A stretch of DNA of 64,000 nucleotides. Origin: Bacteroidota bacterium. GTDB taxonomy: Bacteria > Bacteroidota > Bacteroidia > Bacteroidales > Prolixibacteraceae. The notes under the pieces are model-generated. The model saw only the letters and a program-made list of their open reading frames with translations. It ran no database searches and had not been told where the DNA came from. Below, in pieces: positions 63,874-64,000 of the stretch. The number at the start of each line of letters is the position of its first letter. Position 1 is the first letter of the stretch. Location of the stretch: positions 1 to 64,000 of the forward strand of contig JAUXUF010000311.1 of NCBI GenBank assembly GCA_030684645.1. Reading direction: 5' to 3'. The position numbers and the translations under genes were made by a program.

Positions 63874-64000
63874 AATACAAATTTTGGATACTTCATTTTC
63901 TTACTGATAAAACTAGTGAATTTGCTGATTAAAAAGCACTATTTTTGATAACTCAAATCCTGTATTGGATAACTGAATAGTTACGTTTGATTTAATAACC

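Noticed and set aside
63874-64000. Frame open on the minus strand at the right edge as a partial gene
   Set aside because: Only about 29 codons before a stop and no recognisable protein sequence; treated as upstream region of the receiver gene.

Overview
The window comes from a chromosome of the phylum Bacteroidota, most likely a free-living Bacteroidales/Marinilabiliales-type organism. This rests on several observations. Promoters fit the Bacteroidota consensus (TTG or TTTG, about 19-21 nt, TAnnTTTG) rather than sigma70 boxes. Most genes lack a Shine-Dalgarno sequence. There is a type IX secretion (gliding-motility type B) sorting domain, an LVIVD lipoprotein, a sigma/anti-sigma pair whose anti-sigma-like partner carries an outer-membrane barrel, and a second, GTPase-degenerate EF-G. 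The species cannot be named from this window. No rRNA, tRNA, CRISPR array or transposase gene was seen.

Layout: (1) 1-1080, a type I methyltransferase (hsdM) cut by the left edge and absent from the ORF track. (2) 1388-6914, a xylose locus: a GntR-type regulator, then xylB, xylA and a xylose/H+ symporter. The regulator and the xyl operon share an exact 17-nt sequence at their promoters, a probable operator. (3) 7200-14670, a four-PAS sensor kinase and the SbcCD nuclease. (4) 14842-16647, a small winged-helix protein and two superoxide dismutases, one with Fe-type and one with Mn-type second-sphere residues. (5) 16771-23151, a nucleoside kinase, a phage antirepressor-like gene, uvrA and a lytic transglycosylase lipoprotein directly abutting uvrA. 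(6) 23311-28464, envelope genes (LVIVD lipoprotein, two barrel proteins, a DUF1080 protein) and the ECF sigma factor pair. (7) 28689-33137, an accessory stretch: a PIN-like/ImmA-IrrE pair resembling a toxin-antitoxin, a lipoprotein serpin, and an AAA/DUF4143 ATPase behind three 32-bp direct repeats. (8) 33252-39643, surface polysaccharide and lipid functions (PAP2 phosphatase, GT39 transferase, T9SS cargo, GT4 transferase, flippase). (9) 39792-46059, EF-G2, then a C39-peptidase ABC exporter with its HlyD partner. (10) 46283-63375, a continuous str-S10-spc-alpha ribosomal cluster led by two tandem promoters and closed by a strong hairpin. (11) 63493-63873, a stand-alone receiver protein.

How parts work together: the xyl genes import D-xylose, isomerise it and phosphorylate it to xylulose-5-phosphate under the adjacent regulator. 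SbcCD and UvrA process damaged or hairpin DNA, and the two SODs remove superoxide. The ribosomal cluster lacks tuf, adk and map at positions where many bacteria carry them; the encoded bL36, uS14 and uS4 all lack the cysteine zinc sites of the C+ forms.

I found no wholly new multigene system. The observations most worth pursuing are the paired xyl operators, the GTPase-degenerate EF-G2, the 32-bp triple repeat before the AAA/DUF4143 ATPase, the orphan peptide exporter, the serpin loop, and two copies of an inverted, hairpin-forming intergenic repeat.
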